DNA from: Mesorhizobium sp. CA14
Lineage (GTDB): Bacteria > Pseudomonadota > Alphaproteobacteria > Rhizobiales > Rhizobiaceae
Reading direction: 5' to 3'
Assembly (NCBI RefSeq): GCF_020165195.1
Contig: NZ_JAIUHR010000015.1
Coordinates: 62,001 to 126,000 of the forward strand
DNA length: 64,000 bases
Shown: piece after piece, positions 18,621-28,304 of the stretch
How the letters are laid out: each line of letters begins with the position of its first letter
How positions within the stretch are numbered: position 1 is the stretch's first letter
Notes under the pieces: generated by a model
Databases searched by the model: none
What the model was told of the DNA's origin: nothing
The model's input: the letters and a program-made list of their open reading frames with translations, nothing else
Position numbers and translations under genes: made by a program

Positions 18621-19577
18621 GTGAATTCGCGACAGGAAACCGGCAGCACCAGGTTGGACGACGCCGCACGCGCCGGCTGGCTCTATTATGTTGCCGGCAA
18701 CACGCAGGACCAGATCGCCGCCAAGCTCGGCATCTCCAGGCAAACGGCGCAGCGGCTGGTATCGCTCGCCATGTCGGAGGGCCTGATCAAGGTGCGGGTC
18801 GATCATCCGATCGCCAACTGCCTGGACCTAGCCGCGCGGCTGAAGTCGCGCTTCGCGCTCGACCTTGTCGAAGTGGTGCCGAGCGACCCGACCTCGAGCT
18901 CGACGACGATCGGCATCGCCGAGGCGGCCGCGGCCGAGATCGAACGCCGGCTGCGCTCGGAGAGCCCCATCGTCATGGCGATCGGCACCGGGCGCACGCT
19001 GAAGGCGGCGATCGAGCAGCTGCCGCCGATGGACTGCTCGCAGCACAAGGTCGTGTCCTTGACCGGCAACATCTCGCCGGACGGCTCGGCCGCCTTCTAC
19101 AACGTCATCTTCACCATGGCCGACCGCGTCAAGGCGCGCTCCTTCCCGATGCCGCTGCCGGTCATCGCCTCCTCGCCGGAAGAGCGCGAGATGCTGCTCA
19201 ACCAACCGATGATCCAGCCGACGCTGGCGCTGGCCGCGGAAGCCGACGTCACCTTCGTCGGCATCGGCGATCTCGGGCCCAAGGCGCCGCTCTACGAGGA
19301 CGGCTTCATTTCCGAAAGCGAGCTGAAGGCGCTGCAGAAGGCCGGCGGCATCGCCGAGATCGTCGGCTGGGTCTTCGACCGCGAAGGCCGCATGATCGAG
19401 GGCATCACCAACGACCGCGTGTCCTCCGCCGCGCTGCCGTCGCGGGAGAGGTCCCTGGTCATCGCCTTGGCCATGGGCGAGCGCAAGCTGCCTGGCATCC
19501 TCGCCGCCGTCAACCGTCGGCTGGTCAATGGCCTCATCACCGACGAACGGACGGCCGAAGCTCTGCTTGCCGGCTGA
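18621..19577 (+). CDS. SorC/DeoR-type sugar-binding transcriptional regulator
   Basis: A 318-residue regulator. The N-terminal helix-turn-helix (NTQDQIAAKLGISRQTAQRL, residues about 28-50) is followed by a SorC-type effector domain with VMAIGTGRTLKAA and SLTGNISPDGS, which binds a phosphorylated sugar or polyol. The start is GTG at 18621 because GGGGAGG stands 6-7 bases upstream. An ATG at 18579 lacks this. The gene lies 1.4 kb before the smo operon in the same direction and is the most likely regulator of it, as homologues often neighbour sorbitol/mannitol operons. Confidence 0.9.
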   Translation: MNSRQETGSTRLDDAARAGWLYYVAGNTQDQIAAKLGISRQTAQRLVSLAMSEGLIKVRVDHPIANCLDLAARLKSRFALDLVEVVPSDPTSSSTTIGIAEAAAAEIERRLRSESPIVMAIGTGRTLKAAIEQLPPMDCSQHKVVSLTGNISPDGSAAFYNVIFTMADRVKARSFPMPLPVIASSPEEREMLLNQPMIQPTLALAAEADVTFVGIGDLGPKAPLYEDGFISESELKALQKAGGIAEIVGWVFDREGRMIEGITNDRVSSAALPSRERSLVIALAMGERKLPGILAAVNRRLVNGLITDERTAEALLAG

Positions 19578-19597
19578 CTGCCCATAAAAAGAGCCGG

Positions 19598-19783
19598 CTA
19601 TTGTGAGCGGCCTCGCGGGTCGTTGCCGTCGAGAAATCCCATGTCCCGCTGAAGATGCTCGGAAAATTCCCGGACATCGAGATAACCGCGCCTGCGGCCC
19701 GCAAATCTTGCAAATCCCCGCACAAGCGTGAAAAACAAGCCCCGCGCCGGGATCGAAACGAGTTTTTCCTGAACCGTGACCAT
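19598..19783 (-). CDS. Small DUF1127-like (YjiS-type) protein
   Basis: A 61-residue basic peptide with the arrangement of DUF1127 proteins: an amphipathic basic N-terminal part, RGFARFAGRRRGYLDVREFSE in the middle and LQRDMGFLDGN near the end, which corresponds to the usual Arg-Asp-hGly-hh motif. The ATG at 19783 has GAAGG upstream; a start at 19882 would add an unconserved extension. In alphaproteobacteria these small proteins are linked to phosphate or carbon metabolism and RNA turnover. Here it fills the gap between the SorC and LysR genes on the opposite strand. Confidence 0.6.
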   Translation of the reverse strand: MVTVQEKLVSIPARGLFFTLVRGFARFAGRRRGYLDVREFSEHLQRDMGFLDGNDPRGRSQ

Positions 19784-19893
19784 GATCGTCAGCCTTCGCA
19801 ATGCTTGAACTGGATTGATCGTCGACCCCAAATATCGGTCTGGCCGGTTCGTGCTTCCAATTAAACCTCGATCATGACCCATAAGGAGGCCTT

Positions 19894-20802
19894 ATGCCCG
19901 ATCTGAGCTCTCCGCAGCTTGCGCCGCTGCCGCCGCTGCAGGCGATCCGGGTGTTCGAAGCGGTGGCAAGGCACCTGTCCTTCACCAAGGCGGCGCAGGA
20001 GCTGGGCATGACCCAGGCGGCTGCGAGCTACCAGATCAAGCTGCTGGAGGAACGCATCGGCGGGCCGCTGTTCCTGCGCCGTCCACGGCAGATCGAGTTG
20101 ACCGAGGCCGGCCAGCGCCTGGCGCCCGCCGTCAGCGAGGCCTTTTCCATCTTGGGCCAGGCCTATGCGGCGGCGCGCGGCGGCGCCGACGGCCTGCTTT
20201 GCGTCACCACCGTGCTGACCTTCGCGTCGAACTGGCTGGCGCAGCATCTGGGCTCGTTCCAGCTTGCCCATCCCGCACTTGCCGTGCGGCTCGACACGTC
20301 CAGCCGCTTGACCGATTTCGCGCGCGAGGATGTCGATCTCGCCATCCGCTCCGGCGGCGGCAAATGGCCGGGCCTCGAGGCGCACAAGCTGCTCGACGCC
20401 GATTTCACGCCGATGCTGAGCCCCAAGCTCGCGGCGAGCATAGGCGGCGTGAAGGAGCCGGCAGACCTGTTGCGCCTGCCGATCCTCGATCCCGGCGACA
20501 TCTGGTGGTCGCAATGGTTCGAGGCCGCCGGCGTGACCGGGCATGATCTCGCCAAGCGGCCGGGCTCCAGCATGGGCGCGCAGGCCTATGAGGCGAACGC
20601 GGCGATGGCCGGCCATGGCGTGGCCATCCTGACCAGAGCCCTGTTCAAGAACGAGATCGCCGACGGCCGCCTGATCCAGCCCTTCGACCTCGTCGGCGAT
20701 GACGGCCATGCCTATTGGCTGGTTTATCCGACGGCGCGCCGCAACGTGCCGAAGATCCGCGCCTTCCGCGACTGGATCCTGGCCGAGATCGCCTGCCCGT
20801 AA
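19894..20802 (+). CDS. LysR family transcriptional regulator (GcvA-like)
   Basis: A 302-residue regulator with the winged HTH at residues about 12-75 (LQAIRVFEAVARHLSFTKAA, then MTQAAASYQIKLLEE) and a periplasmic-binding-protein-like effector domain behind it. LTFASNWLAQHLGSF and WWSQWFEAAG are typical of the GcvA subgroup. The ATG at 19894 has a strong AAGGAGG. It lies 171 bases upstream of the binding-protein gene of the smo operon in the same direction, so the target is not obvious. GcvA-like members often control amino-acid or beta-lactamase genes. Confidence 0.92.
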   Translation: MPDLSSPQLAPLPPLQAIRVFEAVARHLSFTKAAQELGMTQAAASYQIKLLEERIGGPLFLRRPRQIELTEAGQRLAPAVSEAFSILGQAYAAARGGADGLLCVTTVLTFASNWLAQHLGSFQLAHPALAVRLDTSSRLTDFAREDVDLAIRSGGGKWPGLEAHKLLDADFTPMLSPKLAASIGGVKEPADLLRLPILDPGDIWWSQWFEAAGVTGHDLAKRPGSSMGAQAYEANAAMAGHGVAILTRALFKNEIADGRLIQPFDLVGDDGHAYWLVYPTARRNVPKIRAFRDWILAEIACP

Positions 20803-20897
20803 GCCGACCGCCGTAGCGCCCTTCGCCAAGAGGCCGGCGCGTAGCCGGATCGGGTCACGTTGCGTCAGTTCTGCTGCGCTGCAGCATAGATTCCGGC

Positions 20898-20958
20898 TTG
20901 ACATAAATCACAGCAAGTGAGTAATTGCTCATAACCAAGGCAAATGCTCATCTTGGTT
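20898..20958 (+). promoter_or_regulatory. Predicted promoter and operator of the smo operon
   Basis: TTGACA (20898-20903) is followed after 17 bases by GTAATT (20921-20926), a consensus -35 with a weak -10. Overlapping and downstream are two inverted repeats: TGAG-N6-CTCA (20918-20931) and AACCAAG-N12-CTTGGTT (20933-20939 with 20952-20958). The second lies just before the GGGAGGA ribosome site of smoE. The weak -10 suggests an activated promoter, and the palindromes are candidate sites for the SorC-type regulator at 18621. Confidence 0.5.
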
Positions 20959-20973
20959 TATGGGAGGAATTTG

Positions 20974-22284
20974 ATGAAACTTCGCACGCTCACCCTGGGC
21001 CTGTTGTCGGCCAGCGCCCTCGCTTTCGCCGCGCATGCCGAATCCATCACCATCGCCACTGTCAACAATGGCGACATGGTCCGCATGCAGAAGCTGACGG
21101 ACGACTTCACCAAGGCCAACCCCGACATCCAGCTCAACTGGGTCACGCTTGAAGAGAACGTGCTGCGCGAGCGCGTCACCACCGACATCGCCACCAAGGG
21201 CGGCCAGTACGACGTCATGACCATCGGCACCTACGAGGTTCCGATCTGGGCGAAGCAGAGCTGGCTCCTGCCGCTCGACAAGCTCGGCGACGACTACGAC
21301 GTCAAGGACATCATCCCGGCCATCGCCGGCGGCCTTTCCGTCGACGGCAAGCTCTATGCTGCGCCCTTCTACGGCGAGAGCTCCTTCGTCATGTACCGCA
21401 AGGACCTGATGGAGAAGGCGGGCCTGAAGATGCCCGACGCGCCGACCTGGGACTTCATCAAGCAGGCCGCCGACAAGATGACGGACCGCGCCAATGGCGT
21501 GAACGGCGTGTGCCTGCGCGGCAAGGCCGGCTGGGGCGAGAACATGGCTTTCCTCACCGCCATGTCGAATTCCTTCGGCGCCCGCTGGTTCGACGAGAAC
21601 TGGAAGCCGCAATTCGATCAGCCCGAGTGGAAGAAGACGCTGCAGTTTTACGTCGACCTGATGAAAGCCGACGGTCCGGAAGGCGCTTCCTCCAATGGCT
21701 TCAACGAGAACCTGGCGCTCTTCCAGCAGGGCAAGTGCGGCATGTGGATCGACGCCACCGTCGCGGCGTCCTTCGTCTCCGATCCGAAGGCCTCGAAGGT
21801 CGCGGACAAAGTCGGCTATGCGCTGGCGCCCGACAACGGCCTCGGCAAGCGCGGCAACTGGCTGTGGGCATGGTCGCTCGCCATCCCCGCCGGCACCCAG
21901 AAGGCCGACGCCGCCGAGAAATTCGTCTCATGGGCGACCTCGAAGCACTATCTCGAGCTCGTCGCCTCGAAGGAAGGCTGGGCCAACGTTCCTCCTGGAA
22001 CGCGCTCCTCGCTCTACGCCAATCCGGAGTACCAGAAGGCGGCGCCCTTCGCGAAGATGACGCTGGACTCCATCAATGCCGCCGACCCAACGCATCCGAC
22101 CGTCAAGCCGGTGCCCTATGTCGGCGTGCAGTTCGTCGCCATCCCTGAATTCCAGGGCCTCGGCACCACCGTCGGCCAGCTCTTCTCGGCAGCCCTTGCC
22201 GGCCAGTCGAGCGTCGATGACGCGCTGAAGCAGGCTCAGGACGCTGCCACCGCGGCGATGACCGAAGGCGGCTACATCAAGTAA
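20974..22284 (+). CDS. smoE: Polyol ABC transporter, periplasmic sorbitol/mannitol-binding protein
   Basis: A 436-residue family-1 extracellular solute-binding protein with a Sec signal peptide (ALAFAAHAES cleavage region). It captures sorbitol, mannitol or related polyols for the smoFGK importer. The body resembles SmoE/MtlE (YDVMTIGTYEVPIWAKQSWL, GWGENMAFLTAMSNSFGARWF). The ATG at 20974 has GGGAGGA upstream. It is the first gene of the operon and is followed by a strong hairpin before the permease genes, which should favour its overproduction. Confidence 0.92.
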   Translation: MKLRTLTLGLLSASALAFAAHAESITIATVNNGDMVRMQKLTDDFTKANPDIQLNWVTLEENVLRERVTTDIATKGGQYDVMTIGTYEVPIWAKQSWLLPLDKLGDDYDVKDIIPAIAGGLSVDGKLYAAPFYGESSFVMYRKDLMEKAGLKMPDAPTWDFIKQAADKMTDRANGVNGVCLRGKAGWGENMAFLTAMSNSFGARWFDENWKPQFDQPEWKKTLQFYVDLMKADGPEGASSNGFNENLALFQQGKCGMWIDATVAASFVSDPKASKVADKVGYALAPDNGLGKRGNWLWAWSLAIPAGTQKADAAEKFVSWATSKHYLELVASKEGWANVPPGTRSSLYANPEYQKAAPFAKMTLDSINAADPTHPTVKPVPYVGVQFVAIPEFQGLGTTVGQLFSAALAGQSSVDDALKQAQDAATAAMTEGGYIK

Positions 22285-22331
22285 GGCTCCTCCCGGTGCC
22301 GAACGCCGGTAGCGCATCATGACCGGCAAGG

Positions 22332-22359
22332 GGCCGCCCGAAACCCAGTTCGGGCGGCC
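22332..22359 (+). terminator. Intercistronic 11-bp hairpin after the binding-protein gene
   Basis: GGCCGCCCGAA (22332-22342) pairs perfectly with 22349-22359 around the loop ACCCAG. There is no T-tract, and the next gene of the operon begins 68 bases later. It therefore more likely protects the 3' end of the smoE message or gives partial termination. Equivalent hairpins occur in the other two ABC operons (33783-33811 and 39347-39374). Confidence 0.7.
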
Positions 22360-22427
22360 ACCCTTCAAAATCGGGAAAATTCTGGCACGACTCTGAAAAT
22401 CCGGCTGACCTTGGGAGGGTGACCGTC

Positions 22428-23300
22428 ATGGCTACTCAGCAAACCCGTTCGCTTGCCCGTTTCATGATGGCGCCATCGGTGATCCTGCTGTTCGTCTGGA
22501 TGATCGTGCCGCTGCTGTTCACGCTGTGGTTCTCGTTCCAGCAATACAATCCGCTGAACCCGATCCGTAACGGCTTTGTCGGCTTCTCGAACTACGCGCT
22601 GTTCTATTCCAACCCGGCCTTCCTCTCCTCGATCCTCAACACGCTCATCATCGTCGTCAGCGTGCTGGTCATCACGGTCGTCGGGGGCATCCTTTTGGCG
22701 TTGTTGCTCGACCAGCCGATCTGGGGCCAGGGCATCGTGCGCATCCTGGTCATCTCGCCGTTCTTCGTCATGCCGCCGGTGGCAGCGCTGGTCTGGAAGA
22801 ACATGATCATGCATCCGCAATACGGCGTCTTTGCCGATATAGCGCGCTTCTTCGGCGCCGAGCCGATCGACTGGTTCGGCCAGCATCCGCTGATCGCCAT
22901 CATCCTCATCGTCGCCTGGCAGTGGCTGCCCTTTGCCACGCTGATCCTGCTGACTTCCCTCCAATCGCTCGACGGCGAGCAGAAGGAAGCGGCCGAGATG
23001 GACGGCGCCGGCTTCCTCAGCCGGTTCATCTATCTGACGCTGCCGCATATGTCGCGCGCCATCACCGTCGTCATCCTGATCCAGACGATCTTCCTGCTGT
23101 CGGTCTATGCCGAGATCCTGGTCACCACCAATGGCGGCCCGGGCTATGCCTCCACCAACCTGCCCTTCCTCGTCTACCAGAAGGCGCTCCTGGAGTTCAA
23201 AATCGGTCAGGCGTCCGCCGGCGGTGTGATCGCCGTCATTCTCGCCAACATCGTTGCCTTCTTCGCCATGCGCGCCGTCGGCAAGAACCTGGACAAATAA
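22428..23300 (+). CDS. smoF: Polyol ABC transporter permease
   Basis: A 290-residue inner-membrane permease of the MalF type with six predicted membrane segments. The EAA loop, which contacts the ATPase, is AAEMDGAGFLSRFIYLTLP. The ATG at 22428 has TGGGAGG upstream; the GTG at 22419 is in frame but overlaps this site. It pairs with SmoG (12-base gap). Confidence 0.93.
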   Translation: MATQQTRSLARFMMAPSVILLFVWMIVPLLFTLWFSFQQYNPLNPIRNGFVGFSNYALFYSNPAFLSSILNTLIIVVSVLVITVVGGILLALLLDQPIWGQGIVRILVISPFFVMPPVAALVWKNMIMHPQYGVFADIARFFGAEPIDWFGQHPLIAIILIVAWQWLPFATLILLTSLQSLDGEQKEAAEMDGAGFLSRFIYLTLPHMSRAITVVILIQTIFLLSVYAEILVTTNGGPGYASTNLPFLVYQKALLEFKIGQASAGGVIAVILANIVAFFAMRAVGKNLDK

Positions 23301-23311
23301 GGGAGGATAAG

Positions 23312-24136
23312 ATGGCACGCGCAGTCACCACCCAGCACAAGACCATCGCCACGGCCGCGGCCTGGGTCGTCGCCTTGCTGATCTTCTTTCCGATCCTCTA
23401 CACGATCATCACCTCGTTCAAGTCCGAGCAGGAGGCGATCCAGGGCTTTGCACTGATCCCATCCGGCACCATGGAGAGCTATGCCGAGGTGCAGGCGCAG
23501 AGCGGCTATTTCAAGTTCTTCCTGAACTCGGTGATCCTGTCGGTCGGCTCGACGCTGCTTGCGATCCTGATTGCGGTTCCGGCAGCCTGGTCGATGGCGT
23601 TCTCACCGACCAAGCGCACCAAGGACGTCCTGATGTGGATGCTGTCCACCAAGATGATGCCGGCCGTCGCGGTGCTGTTCCCGATCTACCTGATCTTCCG
23701 CGACACCGGCCTGCTCGACAGCCGCATCGGCCTAACCGTCATGCTGATGCTGATCAACCTGCCGATCGTGGTCTGGATGCTCTACACCTATTTCCGCGAG
23801 ATTCCGGGCGAGATCCTGGAAGCGGCGCGCATGGACGGCGCCTCGCTGTGGAACGAGATCATCTATGTGCTGACGCCGATGGCGGTTCCCGGCATCGCCT
23901 CGACCATGCTCTTGAATATCATCTTGGCCTGGAACGAGGCATTCTGGACCATCCGGCTCACCACCACCAACGCGGCGCCGCTGACGGCCTTCATCAGCTC
24001 TTTCTCCAGTCCGCAAGGCCTGTTCTGGGCAAAGCTGTCGGCTGCCTCGACGCTGGCGATCGCGCCGATCCTCATCATGGGCTGGTTCAGCCAGAAGCAG
24101 CTGGTGCGCGGCCTCACCTTTGGCGCCGTGAAGTAA
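23312..24136 (+). CDS. smoG: Polyol ABC transporter permease
   Basis: A 274-residue MalG-type permease with six membrane segments and the EAA loop [20 protein letters not shown]. The ATG at 23312 follows GGGAGGATAAG. It forms the heterodimeric channel with Smo[21 protein letters not shown] at the C-terminus is typical of the polyol permeases. Confidence 0.94.
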   Translation: MARAVTTQHKTIATAAAWVVALLIFFPILYTIITSFKSEQEAIQGFALIPSGTMESYAEVQAQSGYFKFFLNSVILSVGSTLLAILIAVPAAWSMAFSPTKRTKDVLMWMLSTKMMPAVAVLFPIYLIFRDTGLLDSRIGLTVMLMLINLPIVVWMLYTYFREIPGEILEAARMDGASLWNEIIYVLTPMAVPGIASTMLLNIILAWNEAFWTIRLTTTNAAPLTAFISSFSSPQGLFWAKLSAASTLAIAPILIMGWFSQKQLVRGLTFGAVK

Positions 24137-24183
24137 CAACGCCCAGGCGGCGGACGACGAAGACCATCCCCGGGGAGGAAACC

Positions 24184-25184
<1,001 letters not shown>

Positions 25185-25188
<4 letters not shown>

Positions 25189-25955
25189 GGTTGAAAGGCA
25201 AATCGGCGCTGATCACCGGATCGGCGCGCGGCATCGGCAGGGCCTTCGCCGAGGCCTATGCGCGCGAAGGCGCGACAGTCGCGATTGCCGATATCGACCT
25301 GGAAGCGGCGGAAGCGACGGCGAAAGCGATCGGTTCCGCCGCCTACGCAGTCAGGCTCGACGTCACGGACCAGTCCTCGATCGAGGCTGCGGTGAAAGCG
25401 GTCGAGGTCAGGACCGGTGGGCTCGACGTGCTGATCAACAACGCGGCGATCTTCGACCTCGCGCCGATTGTCGAGATAACGAGGGCGAGCTACGAAAAAC
25501 TGTTCTCGGTCAATGTCGCCGGCACGCTGTTCATGCTGCAGGCGGCGGCCCGCTCGATGATCGCGCGTGGCAAGGGCGGCAGGATCATCAACATGGCAAG
25601 CCAGGCCGGTCGCCGCGGCGAGCCGCTGGTCGCGGTCTATTGCGCCACCAAGGCCGCCGTCATCTCGCTGACGCAGTCGGCCGGGCTCGACCTCATCAAG
25701 CACCGCATCAACGTCAACGGTATCGCGCCGGGCGTTGTCGACAGCGACATGTGGGACCAGGTCGATGCGCTCTTCGCCAAGTACGAGAACCGGCCCAAGG
25801 GCGAGAAGAAGCGGCTGGTCGGCGAAGGCGTGCCTTACGGCCGCATGGGCAAGCCTGAGGATCTCGCCGGCATGGCCGTTTTCCTCGCCAGCGACGAGGC
25901 CGAATACATTGTCGCCCAGACCTACAATGTCGATGGCGGTCAATGGATGAGCTGA
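25185..25955 (+). CDS. smoS: Sorbitol (D-glucitol) dehydrogenase, short-chain type
   Basis: A 256-residue SDR enzyme that oxidises D-sorbitol to D-fructose with NAD+ (galactitol to tagatose is a known side activity of the family). The coenzyme motif is TGSARGIG (residues about 11-18). The catalytic residues lie in NMASQ...YCATK, with Tyr and Lys in YCATKAA. The C-terminus [16 protein letters not shown] is close to Rhodobacter SmoS, which has the same length. The start is GTG at 25185, overlapping the smoK stop by 4 bases, so it is translationally coupled. Confidence 0.94.
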
Positions 25956-25973
25956 CGGGATGAGTTGAGGGGG

Positions 25974-26081
25974 AAGGCGCTTCTCTCTTTCCTCCGGAGA
26001 GGGCGCCGCGGGGCAGGTGAGGGGCAGCATACTGGAACACAGGATGTTGCCCCTCATCCTCGCTCCTCCCGAAGGAGGGGT
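25974..26081. repeat. RIME-like palindromic element inside the smo operon
   Basis: GTGAGGGGCAGCAT (about 26017-26030) faces ATGTTGCCCCTCAT (26044-26057) with one mismatch in the stem. GGAGAGGGCGCC and CTCCCGAAGGAGG flank it. It fills most of the 164-base gap between smoS and mtlK. It may tune expression of the downstream half of the operon. Confidence 0.65.
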
Positions 26082-26119
26082 AATCAGTCGGGCTGCAGAT
26101 CGGCCAAAGGGTAAATGAG

Positions 26120-27598
26120 ATGACCGTGAAACTCTCTTCCTCGAACCTCGCCAGGCTGCCGGCCAAGGTCGCCGGCCCTAAATACGACCGCTCCGCTCTG
26201 AAGGCCGGTATCGTCCATTTCGGCGTCGGCAATTTCCACCGCTCGCATCAGGCGGTCTATCTCGACGATCTGTTCGCCACCGGCGAGGGCCATGACTGGG
26301 CACTGATCGGCGCCGGCGTGTTCGAAGGCGAGAAGATCGGCCGCTCCAAGCTCGAGGAGCAGGATTGGCTGACCACGGTGGTCGAGCAGGATCAGGGCCA
26401 TATGAGCGCCCGCGTCACCGGCGCGATGATCGATTTCCTGACGCCCGGCGATGCGGCCGCCACCATCGAGCGGCTTGCCGATCCGGCGATCAAGATCGTC
26501 TCGCTGACCATCACCGAAGGCGGCTATTTCATCGACCCGGCCTCCGGCAAGTTCAACCCGGCCCATCCCGACATCGTCGCCGACGCGCAGCCGGGTGCTG
26601 TGCCCAAGACCGTGTTCGGCATCATCCTGGCCGGCCTGCTGCGCCGGCGCGCCGACGGCATCGTGCCGTTCACCGTCATGTCCTGCGACAACATCCCTCA
26701 TAACGGCCACGTCAGCTCCGACGGCGTCATCGGCCTTGCCCGGTTGATCGACGAGGACCTCGCCAAATGGGTCGGCGATCATGTCGCCTTCCCGAATGGC
26801 ATGGTTGATCGCATCACGCCGGCCACGACCGATCGCGAGCGCAAGATCCTCGCCGACGATTTTGACCTGGAGGACAATTGGCCGGTGTTCTGCGAGCCGT
26901 TCAAGCAATGGGTGCTGGAGGACCATTTCACCGCCGGCCGCCCGGCGCTGGAAAAGATCGGCGTGCAATTCGTCAAGGATGTCTCGCCTTACGAGCTGAT
27001 GAAGATCCGCATCCTCAATGGCGGCCACGCCACCATCGCTTATCCGGCCGGCCTGATGGACATCCATTTCGTGCATGAAGGCATGCAGGAGCCGCTGGTG
27101 CGCGCCTTCCTGTCGAAGCTCGAGCATGACGAGATCATCCCGACCGTGCCGCCGGTACCGGATACGGATCTGGAGGACTACTACCAGCTCATCGAGCGGC
27201 GCTTCTCCAATCCCAAGATCGGCGACACCATTCGCCGGCTTTGCCTCGACGGCTCCAACCGCCAGCCGAAATTCATCATCCCGACGATCGCCGACCGGCT
27301 GAAGGCGGGCGAGGGCGTCGCCGGCCTCGCGCTGGAATCGGCGCTGTGGTGCCGCTATTGCTTCGGCACCACCGATAGCGGCGCCATCATCGAGCCGAAC
27401 GACCCGAACTGGGACCGCGTGCAGGCGACCGCGAAGGCGGCGAAGGACAATCCGCAGGCCTGGCTGGCGATGGAAGACATTTACGGCGATGTCGGCCGTT
27501 CGCCCGTCTTCGCCGAGGCCTTCGCCCATGCGTTGAAGGCGCTGTGGGCGAACGGCGCGCGCGAAACCCTGACGCGCTATCTCGCCGGCAAGCTCTGA
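26120..27598 (+). CDS. mtlK: Mannitol 2-dehydrogenase (polyol-specific long-chain dehydrogenase)
   Basis: A 492-residue enzyme that oxidises D-mannitol (also D-arabitol or sorbitol in relatives) to the 2-ketose with NAD+. It has the N-terminal Rossmann motif (GVGNFHRSHQAVYLDDL) and the family signature KIRILNGGHATIAYPAG, whose Lys, Asn and His are the catalytic set. The length is standard. With SmoS it funnels polyols into fructose. The ATG at 26120 follows GGTAAATGAG. The HAD gene begins 22 bases later. Confidence 0.95.
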   Translation: MTVKLSSSNLARLPAKVAGPKYDRSALKAGIVHFGVGNFHRSHQAVYLDDLFATGEGHDWALIGAGVFEGEKIGRSKLEEQDWLTTVVEQDQGHMSARVTGAMIDFLTPGDAAATIERLADPAIKIVSLTITEGGYFIDPASGKFNPAHPDIVADAQPGAVPKTVFGIILAGLLRRRADGIVPFTVMSCDNIPHNGHVSSDGVIGLARLIDEDLAKWVGDHVAFPNGMVDRITPATTDRERKILADDFDLEDNWPVFCEPFKQWVLEDHFTAGRPALEKIGVQFVKDVSPYELMKIRILNGGHATIAYPAGLMDIHFVHEGMQEPLVRAFLSKLEHDEIIPTVPPVPDTDLEDYYQLIERRFSNPKIGDTIRRLCLDGSNRQPKFIIPTIADRLKAGEGVAGLALESALWCRYCFGTTDSGAIIEPNDPNWDRVQATAKAAKDNPQAWLAMEDIYGDVGRSPVFAEAFAHALKALWANGARETLTRYLAGKL

Positions 27599-27620
27599 GG
27601 CGCCGCCGGAAGCCGCCTCG

Positions 27621-28304
27621 ATGACGCCTGAGCTGGTCATCTTCGACTGTGACGGCGTGCTGGTCGACAGTGAGGCGCTTTCGGTCTCGGCGCTGCTCGG
27701 CATGATCGAGCTCGCCGGCGGCACGGTGAGCGAGGACGCCGCCTACGAGCATTTCCTCGGCAAGAGCATGAAGAGCGTGCGCGAGATCCTCGGCCAAGAG
27801 TTCGGGCTCGATATCAGCGACCGGCATCTGACCGCCATGCGCGTCGACCTGATGCGCAAATTCCGCGAGGAATTGAAGCCGATCCCAGGCGTCAAGGAGG
27901 TGCTGCCGAAGCTCGGCCGGCCATGCTGCGTCGCCTCGTCCGGCACGCTGGAGCGCATTCGTTATGCGCTCGACGTCACCGGCCTGCTCCCCTTGCTGGA
28001 GCCGCATCTGTTCAGCGCCACCATGGTCGAGCGCGGCAAGCCGGCGCCCGACCTTTTTCTCCACGCCGCCGCCAGCATGCGGGCGCATCCGCGCGATTGC
28101 CTGGTGATCGAGGACAGCCCCGCCGGCATCGCCGCCGCCCGCGCGGCGGAGATGCGCGTCTTTGCCTTCACCGGCGGCTCGCATGCATCCAATCCCGCCC
28201 TCAAGGCGCGGCTTGCGTCGACGGAACCGGACTTTATATTCGCTGACATGCTGCAATTGCCCGATCTGATTGCAGGCCTGGGAGCGAGAGAAAAAGCATC
28301 TTGA
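27621..28304 (+). CDS. HAD superfamily phosphatase of the polyol operon
   Basis: A 227-residue HAD subclass I hydrolase. Motif I is FDCDGVLVDSEALS, motif II VASSGTLERIR, and motifs III/IV GKPAPDLFLHAA and VIEDSPAGIAAARAA. It resembles the phosphatase found in mannitol/sorbitol operons of rhizobia and pseudomonads and probably hydrolyses a sugar or polyol phosphate. The stop overlaps the FGGY kinase start in TTGA, so phosphatase and kinase are made together. The pairing of opposing activities suggests that one removes a dead-end or toxic phosphate ester. Confidence 0.85.
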   Translation: MTPELVIFDCDGVLVDSEALSVSALLGMIELAGGTVSEDAAYEHFLGKSMKSVREILGQEFGLDISDRHLTAMRVDLMRKFREELKPIPGVKEVLPKLGRPCCVASSGTLERIRYALDVTGLLPLLEPHLFSATMVERGKPAPDLFLHAAASMRAHPRDCLVIEDSPAGIAAARAAEMRVFAFTGGSHASNPALKARLASTEPDFIFADMLQLPDLIAGLGAREKAS